DNA of 64,000 bases from Streptomyces adelaidensis (GTDB lineage: Bacteria > Actinomycetota > Actinomycetes > Streptomycetales > Streptomycetaceae). Below are positions 1-10,172 of the stretch, piece by piece. The position numbers and the translations under genes were made by a program. The notes under the pieces are model-generated. The model worked only from the letters and a program-made list of their open reading frames with translations, made no database searches and was not told where the DNA came from. Within the stretch, counting starts at the first letter, position 1. Every line of letters starts with the position of its first letter. The stretch spans positions 1 through 64,000 of the forward strand of contig NZ_JAEMUX010000015.1 of assembly GCF_016598475.1 (NCBI RefSeq), read 5' to 3'.

Positions 1-142
1 AGCGCGCCACGCCCAGCGCGCCACGCCAGTCCGTCCCGTGGACGCCCCTGACCATCCGTGGCGCTCCGGGCTACCCTGGCGGCGTGCGCCTTCCACGGGA
101 AGCCGCAAAGCCGACAGCCGTCGCATTCCAGGGAGCATCTCC

Positions 143-3100
143 ATGGCCTCGTCGCCGAACCCGTCCCTCTCGTCCGCAGCCGCCGCCGGCCGGGCCCGAA
201 CCGCCGCGCTGCGCGAGGCCCTCGCGACCCGCGTGGTGGTCGCCGACGGCGCGATGGGCACCATGCTCCAAGCCCAGGACCCCACGCTGGAGGACTTCGA
301 GAACCTCGAAGGCTGCAACGAGATCCTGAACGTCACCCGGCCCGACATCGTGCGCTTCGTCCACGAGGCGTACTTCTCGGTGGGCGTCGACTGCGTCGAG
401 ACGAACACGTTCGGCGCCAATCACACGGCGGCGTCCGAGTACGACATCGCCGAGCGCGTGTACGAGCTGTCCGAGGCCGGCGCTCGCATCGCCCGCGAGA
501 CGGCCGACGAGTTCGGCGCCCGCGACGGCCGCCAGCGCTGGGTCCTGGGCTCCATCGGCCCGGGTACGAAGCTGCCGTCCCTCGGCCACATCGGCTACAC
601 CACGCTCCGCGACGGATTCCAGGCGAACGCCGAGGGCCTGCTCGCCGGCGGCGCCGACGCCCTGATCGTGGAGACCACGCAGGACCTCCTCCAGACGAAG
701 TCGTCGATCCTGGGTGCCCGCCGCGCCATGGAGGCCACCGGCCTCGACGTACCCCTGCTGGTCTCCATGGCCTTCGAGACGACCGGCACGATGCTGCTCG
801 GCTCGGAGATCGGCGCCGCGCTGACCGCGCTCGAACCGCTCGGCATCGACATGATCGGCCTGAACTGCTCGACCGGCCCGGCCGAGATGAGCGAGCACCT
901 GCGCTATCTGTCCCGCCACTCCACCACCCCGCTGCTCTGCATGCCCAACGCCGGCCTGCCGATCCTCACCAAGGACGGCGCCCACTTCCCGCTCGACCCC
1001 GAGGGCCTGGCCGACGCCCAGGACACCTTCGTACGGGACTACGGCCTGAACCTGGTCGGCGGCTGCTGCGGCACCACCCCGGAGCACCTGCGGCAGCTCG
1101 TGGAGCGCGTGCAGGGCGCCACGCCCGTCGAGCGCCGGCCGCAGCCCGAACCCGGCGCCGCCTCGCTCTACCAGACGGTCCCGTTCCGCCAGGACACCGC
1201 GTACATGGCGATCGGCGAGCGGACGAACGCCAACGGGTCGAAGAAGTTCCGCGAGGCCATGCTCGACGCCCGCTGGGACGACTGTGTGGAGATGGCCCGC
1301 GACCAGATCCGCGAGGGCGCGCACATGCTCGACCTGTGCGTGGACTACGTCGGCCGCGACGGCGTCGCCGACATGAACGAACTCGCCGGCCGCTTCGCCA
1401 CCGCCTCCACGCTGCCGATCGTTCTGGACTCCACGGAGGTTCCCGTCCTCCAGGCAGGCCTGGAGAAGCTCGGCGGGCGCGCCGTCATCAACTCGGTGAA
1501 CTACGAGGACGGCGACGGACCGGAGTCCCGCTTCGCCAAGGTCACGAAGCTGGCCCAGGAGCACGGCGCCGCGCTGATCGCGCTGACGATCGACGAGGAG
1601 GGCCAGGCCCGTACCGTCGAGCACAAGGTCGCCATCGCCGAACGGCTGATCGAGGACCTGACGACGAACTGGGGCATCAACGAGTCGGACATCCTCATCG
1701 ACACGTTGACCTTCACCATCTGTACCGGCCAGGAGGAGTCCCGCAAGGACGGCATCGCCACGATCGAGGCGATCCGCGAACTCAAGCGCCGCCGCCCGGA
1801 CGTGCAGACCACCCTCGGCCTGTCCAACATCTCCTTCGGCCTCAACCCGGCCGCCCGCATGCTGCTCAACTCGGTCTTCCTCGACGAGTGCGTCAAGGCG
1901 GGCCTCGACTCGGCGATCGTGCACGCGTCGAAGATCCTCCCCATCGCCCGCTTCAGCGAGGAGGAGGTCACCACCGCCCTCGACCTCGTCTACGACCGGC
2001 GCGCGGAGGGCTACGACCCGCTCCAGAAGCTGATGGCCCTGTTCGAGGGCGCCACCACCAAGTCCCTCAAGGCCGGCAAGGCGGAGGAACTCGCCGCCCT
2101 GCCCCTGGACGAGCGACTTCAGCGCCGCATCATCGACGGCGAGAAGAACGGCCTGGCGGCGGACCTCGACGAGGCCCTGACGACCCGACCCGCCCTCGAC
2201 ATCGTCAACGACACCCTCCTGGAGGGCATGAAGGTCGTCGGCGAGCTCTTCGGCTCCGGCCAGATGCAGCTCCCGTTCGTCCTCCAGTCAGCCGAGGTCA
2301 TGAAGACGGCCGTCGCCTACCTCGAACCGCACATGGAGAAGACGGACGACGACGGCAAGGGCACGATCGTGCTCGCCACCGTCCGCGGCGACGTCCACGA
2401 CATCGGCAAGAACCTCGTCGACATCATCCTCACCAACAACGGCTACAACGTCGTCAACATCGGCATCAAGCAGCCGGTCTCCGCGATCCTCGAAGCCGCG
2501 CAGGAGCACAGGGCCGACGTCATCGGCATGTCCGGCCTCCTTGTGAAGTCGACCGTGATCATGAAGGAGAACCTCCAGGAACTCAACCAGCGCAAGCTGG
2601 CCGCCGAGTACCCGGTGATCCTCGGCGGTGCCGCCCTGACCAGGGCGTACGTCGAACAGGACCTCCACGAGATCTACGAGGGCGAGGTCCGCTACGCCCG
2701 CGACGCCTTCGAGGGCCTGCGCCTGATGGATGCTCTGATCGGCGTCAAGCGGGGCGTCCCCGGCGCCAAGCTGCCCGAGCTCAAGCAGCGCCGCGTCCGT
2801 GCGGCCGCCGCCGTACAGGTCGAGGAGCGCCCCGAAGAGGGCCACGTCCGCTCGGACGTCGCCATCGACAACCCCATCCCCACCCCGCCCTTCTGGGGCA
2901 CCCGCGTCATCAAGGGCATCCAGCTCAAGGAGTACGCCACCTGGCTCGACGAGGGTGCCCTCTTCAAGGGCCAGTGGGGGCTCAAGCAGGCCCGCACCGG
3001 CGACGGGCCCACGTACGAGGAGCTCGTGGAGACCGAGGGCAGGCCCCGGCTGCGCGGCCTGCTGGACAAGCTCCAGACCGAGAACCTGCTCGAAGCGGCC

Positions 3101-3670
3101 GTCGTCTACGGCTACTTCCCGTGCGTGTCCAAGGACGACGACCTGATCATCCTGGACGACGCGGGCAACGAGCGGACCCGTTTCTCCTTCCCCCGCCAGC
3201 GCCGCGGCCGACGGCTGTGCCTGGCCGACTTCTTCCGCCCGGAGGAGTCCGGCGAGACTGACGTCGTGGGCCTCCAGGTCGTCACCGTCGGCTCCCGCAT
3301 CGGTGAGGAGACCGCCAAGCTCTTCGCCTCCGACTCCTACCGCGACTACCTCGAACTCCACGGCCTGTCCGTGCAGCTGGCCGAGGCCCTCGCCGAGTAC
3401 TGGCACGCCCGCGTCCGCTCCGAGCTGGGCTTCGCCGGCGAGGACCCGGCCGCGATCGAGGACATGTTCGACCTCAAGTACCGGGGTGCCCGCTTCTCCC
3501 TCGGTTACGGCGCCTGCCCCAACCTGGAGGACCGCGCCAAGATCGCCGAGCTCCTTGAGCCCGAGCGGATCGGCGTCCACCTCTCCGAGGAGTTCCAGCT
3601 CCACCCCGAGCAGTCCACGGACGCGATCGTGATCCACCACCCTGAGGCGAAGTACTTCAACGCCCGCTGA
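143..3670 (+). CDS. metH: Cobalamin-dependent methionine synthase MetH
   Basis: Transfers a methyl group from methyltetrahydrofolate through cobalamin to homocysteine, making methionine in the cytosol. The 1175-residue protein has the usual four-module layout: an N-terminal homocysteine domain with zinc-ligand cysteines Cys242 and Cys308/Cys309 (GLNCSTGP and GGCCGTT), a pterin-binding domain (about 355-630), a cobalamin domain with the axial-ligand motif DVHDIGK (His752), and a C-terminal S-adenosylmethionine activation domain. An in-frame ATG lies further upstream at 38, but ATG 143 has a GGGAG ribosome site seven bases before it and begins next to the conserved part. The sequence upstream is too short to judge whether a cobalamin riboswitch precedes the gene. 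Confidence 0.97.
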   Translation: MASSPNPSLSSAAAAGRARTAALREALATRVVVADGAMGTMLQAQDPTLEDFENLEGCNEILNVTRPDIVRFVHEAYFSVGVDCVETNTFGANHTAASEYDIAERVYELSEAGARIARETADEFGARDGRQRWVLGSIGPGTKLPSLGHIGYTTLRDGFQANAEGLLAGGADALIVETTQDLLQTKSSILGARRAMEATGLDVPLLVSMAFETTGTMLLGSEIGAALTALEPLGIDMIGLNCSTGPAEMSEHLRYLSRHSTTPLLCMPNAGLPILTKDGAHFPLDPEGLADAQDTFVRDYGLNLVGGCCGTTPEHLRQLVERVQGATPVERRPQPEPGAASLYQTVPFRQDTAYMAIGERTNANGSKKFREAMLDARWDDCVEMARDQIREGAHMLDLCVDYVGRDGVADMNELAGRFATASTLPIVLDSTEVPVLQAGLEKLGGRAVINSVNYEDGDGPESRFAKVTKLAQEHGAALIALTIDEEGQARTVEHKVAIAERLIEDLTTNWGINESDILIDTLTFTICTGQEESRKDGIATIEAIRELKRRRPDVQTTLGLSNISFGLNPAARMLLNSVFLDECVKAGLDSAIVHASKILPIARFSEEEVTTALDLVYDRRAEGYDPLQKLMALFEGATTKSLKAGKAEELAALPLDERLQRRIIDGEKNGLAADLDEALTTRPALDIVNDTLLEGMKVVGELFGSGQMQLPFVLQSAEVMKTAVAYLEPHMEKTDDDGKGTIVLATVRGDVHDIGKNLVDIILTNNGYNVVNIGIKQPVSAILEAAQEHRADVIGMSGLLVKSTVIMKENLQELNQRKLAAEYPVILGGAALTRAYVEQDLHEIYEGEVRYARDAFEGLRLMDALIGVKRGVPGAKLPELKQRRVRAAAAVQVEERPEEGHVRSDVAIDNPIPTPPFWGTRVIKGIQLKEYATWLDEGALFKGQWGLKQARTGDGPTYEELVETEGRPRLRGLLDKLQTENLLEAAVVYGYFPCVSKDDDLIILDDAGNERTRFSFPRQRRGRRLCLADFFRPEESGETDVVGLQVVTVGSRIGEETAKLFASDSYRDYLELHGLSVQLAEALAEYWHARVRSELGFAGEDPAAIEDMFDLKYRGARFSLGYGACPNLEDRAKIAELLEPERIGVHLSEEFQLHPEQSTDAIVIHHPEAKYFNAR

Positions 3671-3783
3671 GCGCTCCGCCGGGTCGAGCGGTGTTTCGAG
3701 GCCGCCGGCCCGGCGCGGGCGACAGCGCGGTCCCCGACAAAGGGCGCTTCCGAGCGCGGCGTCGTACACTGGTCGGTCCACCG

Positions 3784-3814
3784 CAGGCCGGTTCCCCATC
3801 CGGGAACCGGCCTG
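3784..3814 (+). promoter_or_regulatory. Perfect 13-bp hairpin in front of the HAD gene
   Basis: Arms 3784-3796 and 3802-3814 are perfectly complementary (CAGGCCGGTTCCC) around a 5-nt loop. The hairpin lies 9 bases before the AAGGAGG ribosome site of the HAD gene and just after a possible -10 box TACACT (3765-3770). It could be the metH terminator or an element in the HAD gene's leader; the sequence does not decide. Confidence 0.6.
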
Positions 3815-3839
3815 CTCGTCCCACAAGGAGGTGCGCCGG

Positions 3840-4547
3840 ATGACCACGACGATCCCCGCGCTCGGAACCCGTACGGCCGAAGGCTCCGCACTGCAGGCCG
3901 TGCTCCTGGACATGGACGGCACCCTGGTGGACACCGAGGGCTTCTGGTGGGACGTGGAGGTCGAGATCTTCGCCGGTCTCGGGCACACCCTCGACGACTC
4001 CTGGCGCCATGTCGTGGTCGGCGGCCCCATGAGCCGCAGCGCGGGCTTCCTGATCGAGGCCACCGGCGCCGACATCGCCCTGCCCGAGCTGTCCGTCCTG
4101 CTCAACGACGGCTTCGAGGCCCGCATCGGACGCGCGCTGCCGCTGATGCCCGGCGCGTCCAGACTCCTTGCCGAACTCGCCGCGCACGGCGTCCCCACGG
4201 CCCTGGTCTCCGCCTCCCACCGGCGCATCATCGACCGCGTCCTCACCTCCCTGGGCCCCCAGCACTTCGCGCTGACCGTCGCGGGCGACGAGGTCGAGCG
4301 GACCAAGCCGTTCCCCGACCCCTACCTCCTCGCGGCCGCCGGGCTGGGCGCGGAGCCGGCCAGGTGCGCGGTCATCGAGGACACCGCGACCGGTGTCGCC
4401 GCCGCCGAGGCCGCCGGCTGCCACGTGGTGGCCGTCCCGTCCGTCGCCCCCATCGCCCCCGCCGCCCGCCGCACCGTCGTGACCTCACTGGAAGAGGTCG
4501 ACCTGCCGTTCCTGCGCGGCCTGATCGGTGATCACGTAAGCAATTGA
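3840..4547 (+). CDS. HAD-superfamily hydrolase, beta-phosphoglucomutase-like
   Basis: A predicted cytosolic phosphatase or phosphomutase of the haloacid dehalogenase superfamily, 235 residues. Motif I (LLDMDGTLVDTEG) supplies the nucleophilic and acid/base aspartates. It is followed by a helical cap, motif II (LVSASH), a lysine motif (ERTKPFPDPY) and the acidic motif IV (VIEDTATGVAAAEAAG). This subfamily acts on small phosphorylated metabolites; the substrate cannot be read from sequence. ATG 3840 is chosen over the ATG at 3831 because AAGGAGG ends 9 bases before it. It may be separately transcribed from metH. Confidence 0.9.
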   Translation: MTTTIPALGTRTAEGSALQAVLLDMDGTLVDTEGFWWDVEVEIFAGLGHTLDDSWRHVVVGGPMSRSAGFLIEATGADIALPELSVLLNDGFEARIGRALPLMPGASRLLAELAAHGVPTALVSASHRRIIDRVLTSLGPQHFALTVAGDEVERTKPFPDPYLLAAAGLGAEPARCAVIEDTATGVAAAEAAGCHVVAVPSVAPIAPAARRTVVTSLEEVDLPFLRGLIGDHVSN

Positions 4548-4964
4548 AAATACAAGGAATTCCAAGATCACTCATGGGGTTCCGGCCGGGAATTCGGATC
4601 GCTGCAACGAATTCGCCGCAGTGACTGAATTCCGCCGAATGTGAAGCCCTTTCGGCTTGTGAGGTTTGCCACTCGAAGGGGGTTCGGGCGCGCCGTCCAT
4701 GCGCGCTCGGGCCCCCCTTCGGAGCGCGTTCGCCGCGCGTTTGTGTCCCGATTGGTGAAGAGCGCCCCAAACATTCCGTGCGCACTACACCGGTGTGTCC
4801 GCAGCCGGTTCCGCAGCGTGAGGAGGGCCCAACTCCGGTGCGTACCAGCCACTCTGACAGTGCGGGCTAATCTCGACACGAGAACATCGCCGTACTTCCC
4901 GTGACGCGCTCGCACCACCCCGCCGGCACCCGTCTCGGAACACAGCTCTGGAGAATTTCGAGCA
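4548..4964. other. AT-richer intergenic region with four GAATTC sites
   Basis: A 417-base gap without a convincing gene, clearly less GC-rich than the surroundings at its left end. GAATTC occurs four times in 76 bases, at 4557, 4590, 4609 and 4627. The right end should hold the promoter of the following binding-protein gene; no clear -35/-10 pair is visible. Confidence 0.6.
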
Positions 4965-6566
4965 ATGAACCGCAAGACCTTGGTGCTGCCGGCCCTGATC
5001 GGTCTGCTCACCCCGGTGCTCGCCTCCTGCCAGGCGACGGACAGCGCGGGCGGCAGCGGTGACGCGATCGTCGTCGGCACCACCGACCGGTTCACCGCCT
5101 CGAAGGAGGCCCCGGCCCCCGTCGACCCGGCCTACGCCTACGACGTCGGCACCTGGAACATCCTCCGCCAGACCGTCCAGACCCTCCTGGTCCAGCCCCG
5201 CGGCGACGGCGAGCCGGAACCCGAGGCCGCCTCCAGCTGCTCCTTCACCGACACCGGCAACGAGCGCTACGTCTGCAAGCTGCGCGACGGCCTGAAATTC
5301 GCGAGCGGCGACCCGGTCACCGCCGAGGACGTGAAGTTCTCCATCGACCGGGCCCGCGCCCTCAAGGCCGACAGCGGTGTCTTCGCCCTGCTGTCCACGA
5401 TCGACCTCGTCGAGACCAAGGGCAAAGAGGTGATCTTCCACCTCAACAGCCCCGACGCGACCCTCCCGTACAAGCTCTCCACCCCGGTCGCCGGCATCGT
5501 CAACCCGGCCGACTACGACAAGGGCAAACTGCGCGACGGCTTCCAGGTCGACGGCTCCGGTCCGTACACCATGGACACCGAGGTCGAGAACAACGAGCTG
5601 GTCAAGGCCGTCTTCACCAAGAACCCCAACTACCAGGGGCAGTTGGACCCGAAGAACGACAAGGTCGAGCTGCGCTCCTTCGCCGGCGCCGACGCCATGG
5701 GCACCGCCCTGCGGGACGGCGACATCGACCTGATGACCCGCACCATGACACCGGAGCAGATCGACAAGCTCTCCGCGTCCGACGACAGCGACATCGACGT
5801 GGTCGAGTCCACCGGCCTGGAGATCCGCTACCTCGCCTTCAACACCGACGCCGCCCCGGTCGAGAGCACCGCCGTCCGCCGGGCCATGGCCGAGGTCATC
5901 GACCGCGCCGAACTCGTCTCCAAGGTGTACGGCTCCCAGGTCGAACCCCTCTTCTCGCTCGTCCCGGCCGGCATCACCGGCCACTCCAACTCCTTCTTCG
6001 ACAAGTACGGCGACCCGGACATCGCCAAGGCCAAGTCGACCCTGGCGGAGGCCGGCGTCACCACCCCGGTGAAGCTGACCCTCCACTACACGACCGACCA
6101 CTACGGCGCGGCCACGAAGAAGGAGTTCGAGCTGCTGAAGAAGCAACTCGACGACAGCGGCCTGTTCGACGTCACCATCAAGGGCGCGCCCTGGTCGACG
6201 TTCCGCCCCGCCGAGCAGGAAGGCGAGTACGCCGTCTACGGCATGGGCTGGTTCCCGGACTTCCCCGACGCCGACAACTACCTCGCGCCCTTCCTCGACA
6301 AGGACAACTTCCTCGGCTCGCCGTACGCCAACAAGGAGATCCGCGGCAAGCTGATCCCGGAGTCCCGCCGCGAGGCCGACCGTCTCACCGCCGTGGACAG
6401 CCTCGCCAGCATCCAGGACATCGTGGCCGACGACGTGCCCATCCTGCCGCTGTGGCAGGGCAAGCAGTACGTCGCCGCCCGCGACGACATCACCGGCGCC
6501 GAATACGCCCTCAACTCCGCCTCGACGCTCCAGCTCTGGGAGCTGGGCCGCGGCGTGGGCAACTGA
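4965..6566 (+). CDS. ABC transporter substrate-binding lipoprotein, peptide family 5
   Basis: Predicted extracellular solute receptor of the oligopeptide/dipeptide (SBP_bac_5) family, 533 residues. The N-terminus is a lipoprotein signal with lipobox LASC (Cys24 expected to carry the lipid). Family hallmarks include FTDTGNERYVCKLRDGLKFASGDPVTAEDVKFS near 90-120 and the C-terminal segment on residency of the ligand-binding lobes. GGAG precedes ATG 4965 with suitable spacing. No permease or ATPase gene lies beside it, so its transporter partner must be elsewhere. It is paralogous to the next gene. The ligand is unknown; peptides are most likely. Confidence 0.9.
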   Translation: MNRKTLVLPALIGLLTPVLASCQATDSAGGSGDAIVVGTTDRFTASKEAPAPVDPAYAYDVGTWNILRQTVQTLLVQPRGDGEPEPEAASSCSFTDTGNERYVCKLRDGLKFASGDPVTAEDVKFSIDRARALKADSGVFALLSTIDLVETKGKEVIFHLNSPDATLPYKLSTPVAGIVNPADYDKGKLRDGFQVDGSGPYTMDTEVENNELVKAVFTKNPNYQGQLDPKNDKVELRSFAGADAMGTALRDGDIDLMTRTMTPEQIDKLSASDDSDIDVVESTGLEIRYLAFNTDAAPVESTAVRRAMAEVIDRAELVSKVYGSQVEPLFSLVPAGITGHSNSFFDKYGDPDIAKAKSTLAEAGVTTPVKLTLHYTTDHYGAATKKEFELLKKQLDDSGLFDVTIKGAPWSTFRPAEQEGEYAVYGMGWFPDFPDADNYLAPFLDKDNFLGSPYANKEIRGKLIPESRREADRLTAVDSLASIQDIVADDVPILPLWQGKQYVAARDDITGAEYALNSASTLQLWELGRGVGN

Positions 6567-6591
6567 TCGACACCTCGATCCCCGCCCCGGG

Positions 6592-6611
6592 CAGAGGCCT
6601 GCCGGCCTCTG
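6592..6611 (+). terminator. Hairpin between the two binding-protein genes
   Basis: Arms 6592-6599 (CAGAGGCC) and 6604-6611 (GGCCTCTG) with a 4-nt loop, flanked by further complementary CCGGG/CCCGG. It may attenuate transcription or stabilise the upstream mRNA, giving unequal amounts of the two lipoproteins. Confidence 0.5.
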
Positions 6612-6661
6612 GGGGAGCCCGGAGCGTCCCCAACGCACCCGACGACACAAGGCATCGATAC

Positions 6662-8245
6662 GTGAACATGCGCACGCAGTGGCCCGTCCTGACCATCGCG
6701 ACAGGGCTGGCCGCCGGCCTGCTGACCGGCTGCGGCTCCGAATCGGGGGGATCCGGGGACTCCGGCTCCAACGTGGTGATGGGGATGTCCGACGACGTCC
6801 TCGCCACCGACCCCGCCTCCGGCTACGACCCCGGGTCCTGGCTCCTCTTCAACAACGTCTTCCAGTCCCTGCTGAGCTTCCCCAACGGTGCCACCGAGCC
6901 CGAACCGGACCTCGCCGAGGACTGCTCCTTCACGGACAGCGGCACCAAGGTCTACGAGTGCACGCTCAAGGACGGCCTGAAGTTCAGCAACGGTGAGGCG
7001 CTCACCGCGAAGGACGTCAAGTTCTCCTTCGACCGCATGCTGAAGATCAACGACGAGGTCGGCCCGGCCATCATGTTCCCCATGCTCGGCAAGGTCGAGA
7101 CACCGGACGACAAGACCGTCCGCTTCAACCTCAAGTACGCCGACGCCACCTTCCCCAGCAAGATCGCCTCCGGCGCCGGCTCCATCGTCGACGAGAGCGC
7201 CTACGACGCCGACGGCCTCCGCAAGGACGGCGAGGCGGTCGGCTCCGGCCCCTACAAGCTGGAGTCCTTCGGCGAGGACGAGGCCGTCTTCAGCGTCAAC
7301 GAGAACTACCGGGGCACCGCCGACGTCGAGAACGAGGGCGTCACCCTCAAGTTCTTCCACGGTGATCAGGACGCCCTGAAGCAGGCCCTGCTCGAGGGCG
7401 AACTCGACGTCACCTACCGCGGCCTCAGCGCCGCCGACATCTCCGACATCGAGACCGAGACCTCCACCGCCAACGGCGTCGACATCGTCGACGGCTCCGG
7501 CGCCGAGGTCCAGCACCTGGTCTTCAACATGGACGACCCCATCACCGGCAAGCTCGGCGTCCGCCAGGCCATCGCCTACCTCCTGGACCGCGAGTCCCTC
7601 GTCGACGAGGTCTACCAGGGCACCGCGACCCCGCTGTACTCGATCATCCCGGCCGGCATCACCGGCCACAACACGGCCTTCTTCGACACCTACGGCGCCC
7701 GCCCCTCCCGCGCCAAGGCCGAGGCCGCCCTGCGCGCCGACAACATCACCGACAAGGTCGAACTGACCCTCTGGTCCACCCCGTCGCGCTACGGCCCCTC
7801 GACCGACCAGGAACTGAAGGCCATCGCCGAACAGCTCAACGACAGCGGCCTGTTCGACGCCAAGGTCGAGTCCGTCGCCTTCGACCAGTACGAGAAGGAC
7901 ATAGCCGCCGGCAAGTACGGCGTCTACGTGAAGGGCTGGGTCCCCGACTACCCGGACCCCGACAACTTCACCAGCCCCTTCTTCGGCAAGGGCAACGTCC
8001 TTGGCAACAACTACACCAACGACACCATCACCGGTGAACTCCTCACGACGACCGCCGCCCAGAGCGAGCGCTCCTCCACGGAGAAGGAGTACGCCGAACT
8101 CCAGAACATCGTCGCCGCCGACGTCCCCCTCCTCCCCGTCTGGCAGGCCAACCAGTACGCCGTCGTCCGCGACGACGTCTACGGCCTGGAGTACTGCCTG
8201 GACGCGTCGACCGTGTTCCGCTTCTGGGAGATCAGCAAGGGCTGA
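6662..8245 (+). CDS. ABC transporter substrate-binding lipoprotein, peptide family 5 (paralogue)
   Basis: Second SBP_bac_5 family solute receptor, about 527 residues, similar along its length to the preceding protein (for example the shared stretches FTDSGTKVYECTLKDGLKFS and IIPAGITGH). The N-terminus carries a lipobox LLTGC. GTG 6662 is preceded by AAGG at a suitable distance; ATG 6668, two codons on, is an equally possible start. The pair looks like a tandem duplication that has diverged. As there are no permease genes here, both may serve a transporter encoded elsewhere, or one may act as a sensor or scavenger. The ligand is unknown. Confidence 0.9.
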   Translation: MNMRTQWPVLTIATGLAAGLLTGCGSESGGSGDSGSNVVMGMSDDVLATDPASGYDPGSWLLFNNVFQSLLSFPNGATEPEPDLAEDCSFTDSGTKVYECTLKDGLKFSNGEALTAKDVKFSFDRMLKINDEVGPAIMFPMLGKVETPDDKTVRFNLKYADATFPSKIASGAGSIVDESAYDADGLRKDGEAVGSGPYKLESFGEDEAVFSVNENYRGTADVENEGVTLKFFHGDQDALKQALLEGELDVTYRGLSAADISDIETETSTANGVDIVDGSGAEVQHLVFNMDDPITGKLGVRQAIAYLLDRESLVDEVYQGTATPLYSIIPAGITGHNTAFFDTYGARPSRAKAEAALRADNITDKVELTLWSTPSRYGPSTDQELKAIAEQLNDSGLFDAKVESVAFDQYEKDIAAGKYGVYVKGWVPDYPDPDNFTSPFFGKGNVLGNNYTNDTITGELLTTTAAQSERSSTEKEYAELQNIVAADVPLLPVWQANQYAVVRDDVYGLEYCLDASTVFRFWEISKG

Positions 8246-8267
8246 CCCCCGACACCGCCCCGACGAC

Positions 8268-8304
8268 CGAGGGCGCCCTCTTCCACCGGAAGAGGGCGCC
8301 CTCG
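8268..8304. terminator. Strong bidirectional terminator
   Basis: Perfect 17-bp inverted repeat (8268-8284 and 8288-8304) with a 3-nt centre, between the convergent binding-protein and response-regulator genes. Confidence 0.85.
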
Positions 8305-8328
8305 GCGCGTTGTCACCGTGCGGCCCGC

Positions 8329-9000
8329 CTACTGCGCGCCGGGGCGCACCAACCCGCTCTCGTACGCGTACACCGCCGCCTGCACCCGGTCCCGCAACCC
8401 CAACTTGGTGAGCACATGACCCACATGCGTCTTCACCGTGGTCTCGCTGACGAACAGATCGGCGGCGATCTCCGCGTTCGACAGACCCCGCGCCACCAGC
8501 TTCAGCACCTCGACCTCACGGTCGGTCAGCGTGTGCAACGTGTCCGGCACCGGCTCGTCACCCGACGGCAGATGCTCCGCGTACTTGTCGAGGAGCCGGC
8601 GCGTGATGCTCGGCGCGAGCATCGCCTCACCCGCCGCGACCACCCGGATCGCCTGCACCAGCTCGTTCGCCGGAGCGTCCTTCAACAGGAACCCACTGGC
8701 ACCCGCCCGCAACGCCTCCACCACGTACTCGTCCAGATCGAAGGTGGTCAGCACCAGCACCTTCGCCGGACCGTCCCGCCCCGGCCCGGTGATCTGCCGG
8801 GTCGCCTCCACCCCGTCCATCCGGGGCATGCGGATATCCATCAGAACCACATCGGGCTGAAGCGCCCGCACCTGGTCGATCGCCTGAAGGCCGTCCCCGG
8901 CCTCCCCGACGACCGCGATGTCCTGCTCCGCCTCCAGAATCATCCGGAACCCGGTACGCAGCAGCGGCTGGTCGTCGACCAGTAGGACGCGGATGGCCAC
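8329..9000 (-). CDS. NarL/FixJ-family response regulator
   Basis: Two-component DNA-binding regulator of 223 residues. The receiver domain has the acidic pair Asp9/Asp10 (LLVDDQ), the phosphorylation site Asp55 (VVLMDIRMPRMDG) and the conserved lysine in GFLLKDAPA. The C-terminal LuxR helix-turn-helix runs from LTDREVEVLKLVARG through SETTVKTHVGHVLTKLG. ATG 9000 is followed directly by the conserved receiver strand. No histidine kinase gene lies next to it, so it is an orphan here. It converges on the binding-protein genes and is separated from them by a strong terminator. Confidence 0.95.
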   Translation of the reverse strand: MAIRVLLVDDQPLLRTGFRMILEAEQDIAVVGEAGDGLQAIDQVRALQPDVVLMDIRMPRMDGVEATRQITGPGRDGPAKVLVLTTFDLDEYVVEALRAGASGFLLKDAPANELVQAIRVVAAGEAMLAPSITRRLLDKYAEHLPSGDEPVPDTLHTLTDREVEVLKLVARGLSNAEIAADLFVSETTVKTHVGHVLTKLGLRDRVQAAVYAYESGLVRPGAQ

Positions 9001-9015
9001 GAAAGTCTCCTTCGG

Positions 9016-9954
<939 letters not shown>

Positions 9955-10172
9955 GACGACAGACCATACGGCCCACCACTGACAGTGACAGCCACGGCCT
10001 CGTACGACCACCGCCCCCGACACCGCACGTCGACACCCGTGTGACACATGCGGCGCGGGGGAAAACAGAGGGGGTGCCGGGGCGGAACCCACCACGACGA
10101 CCGCATAGCATCGACCACAGACCCTTCCGCCCGGCCACCGGGCGCGGAAGACGCTTCGAACGAGGGGACATC
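9955..10172. other. Divergent intergenic region
   Basis: About 218 bases between the nuclease gene and the M50 protease gene, which must hold both promoters. I see no clear operator or hairpin in it. Confidence 0.4.

Noticed and set aside
1..142. Cobalamin riboswitch upstream of metH
   Set aside because: Only 142 bases are available and no B12-box-like sequence is recognised; a direct repeat of 13 bases (1-13 and 15-27) is all that is seen.
71..1924. Long minus-strand open frame opposite metH
   Set aside because: Mirror of a highly GC-biased real gene; no motifs. The same applies to the long antisense frames opposite the carboxylase, helicase and PafA genes.
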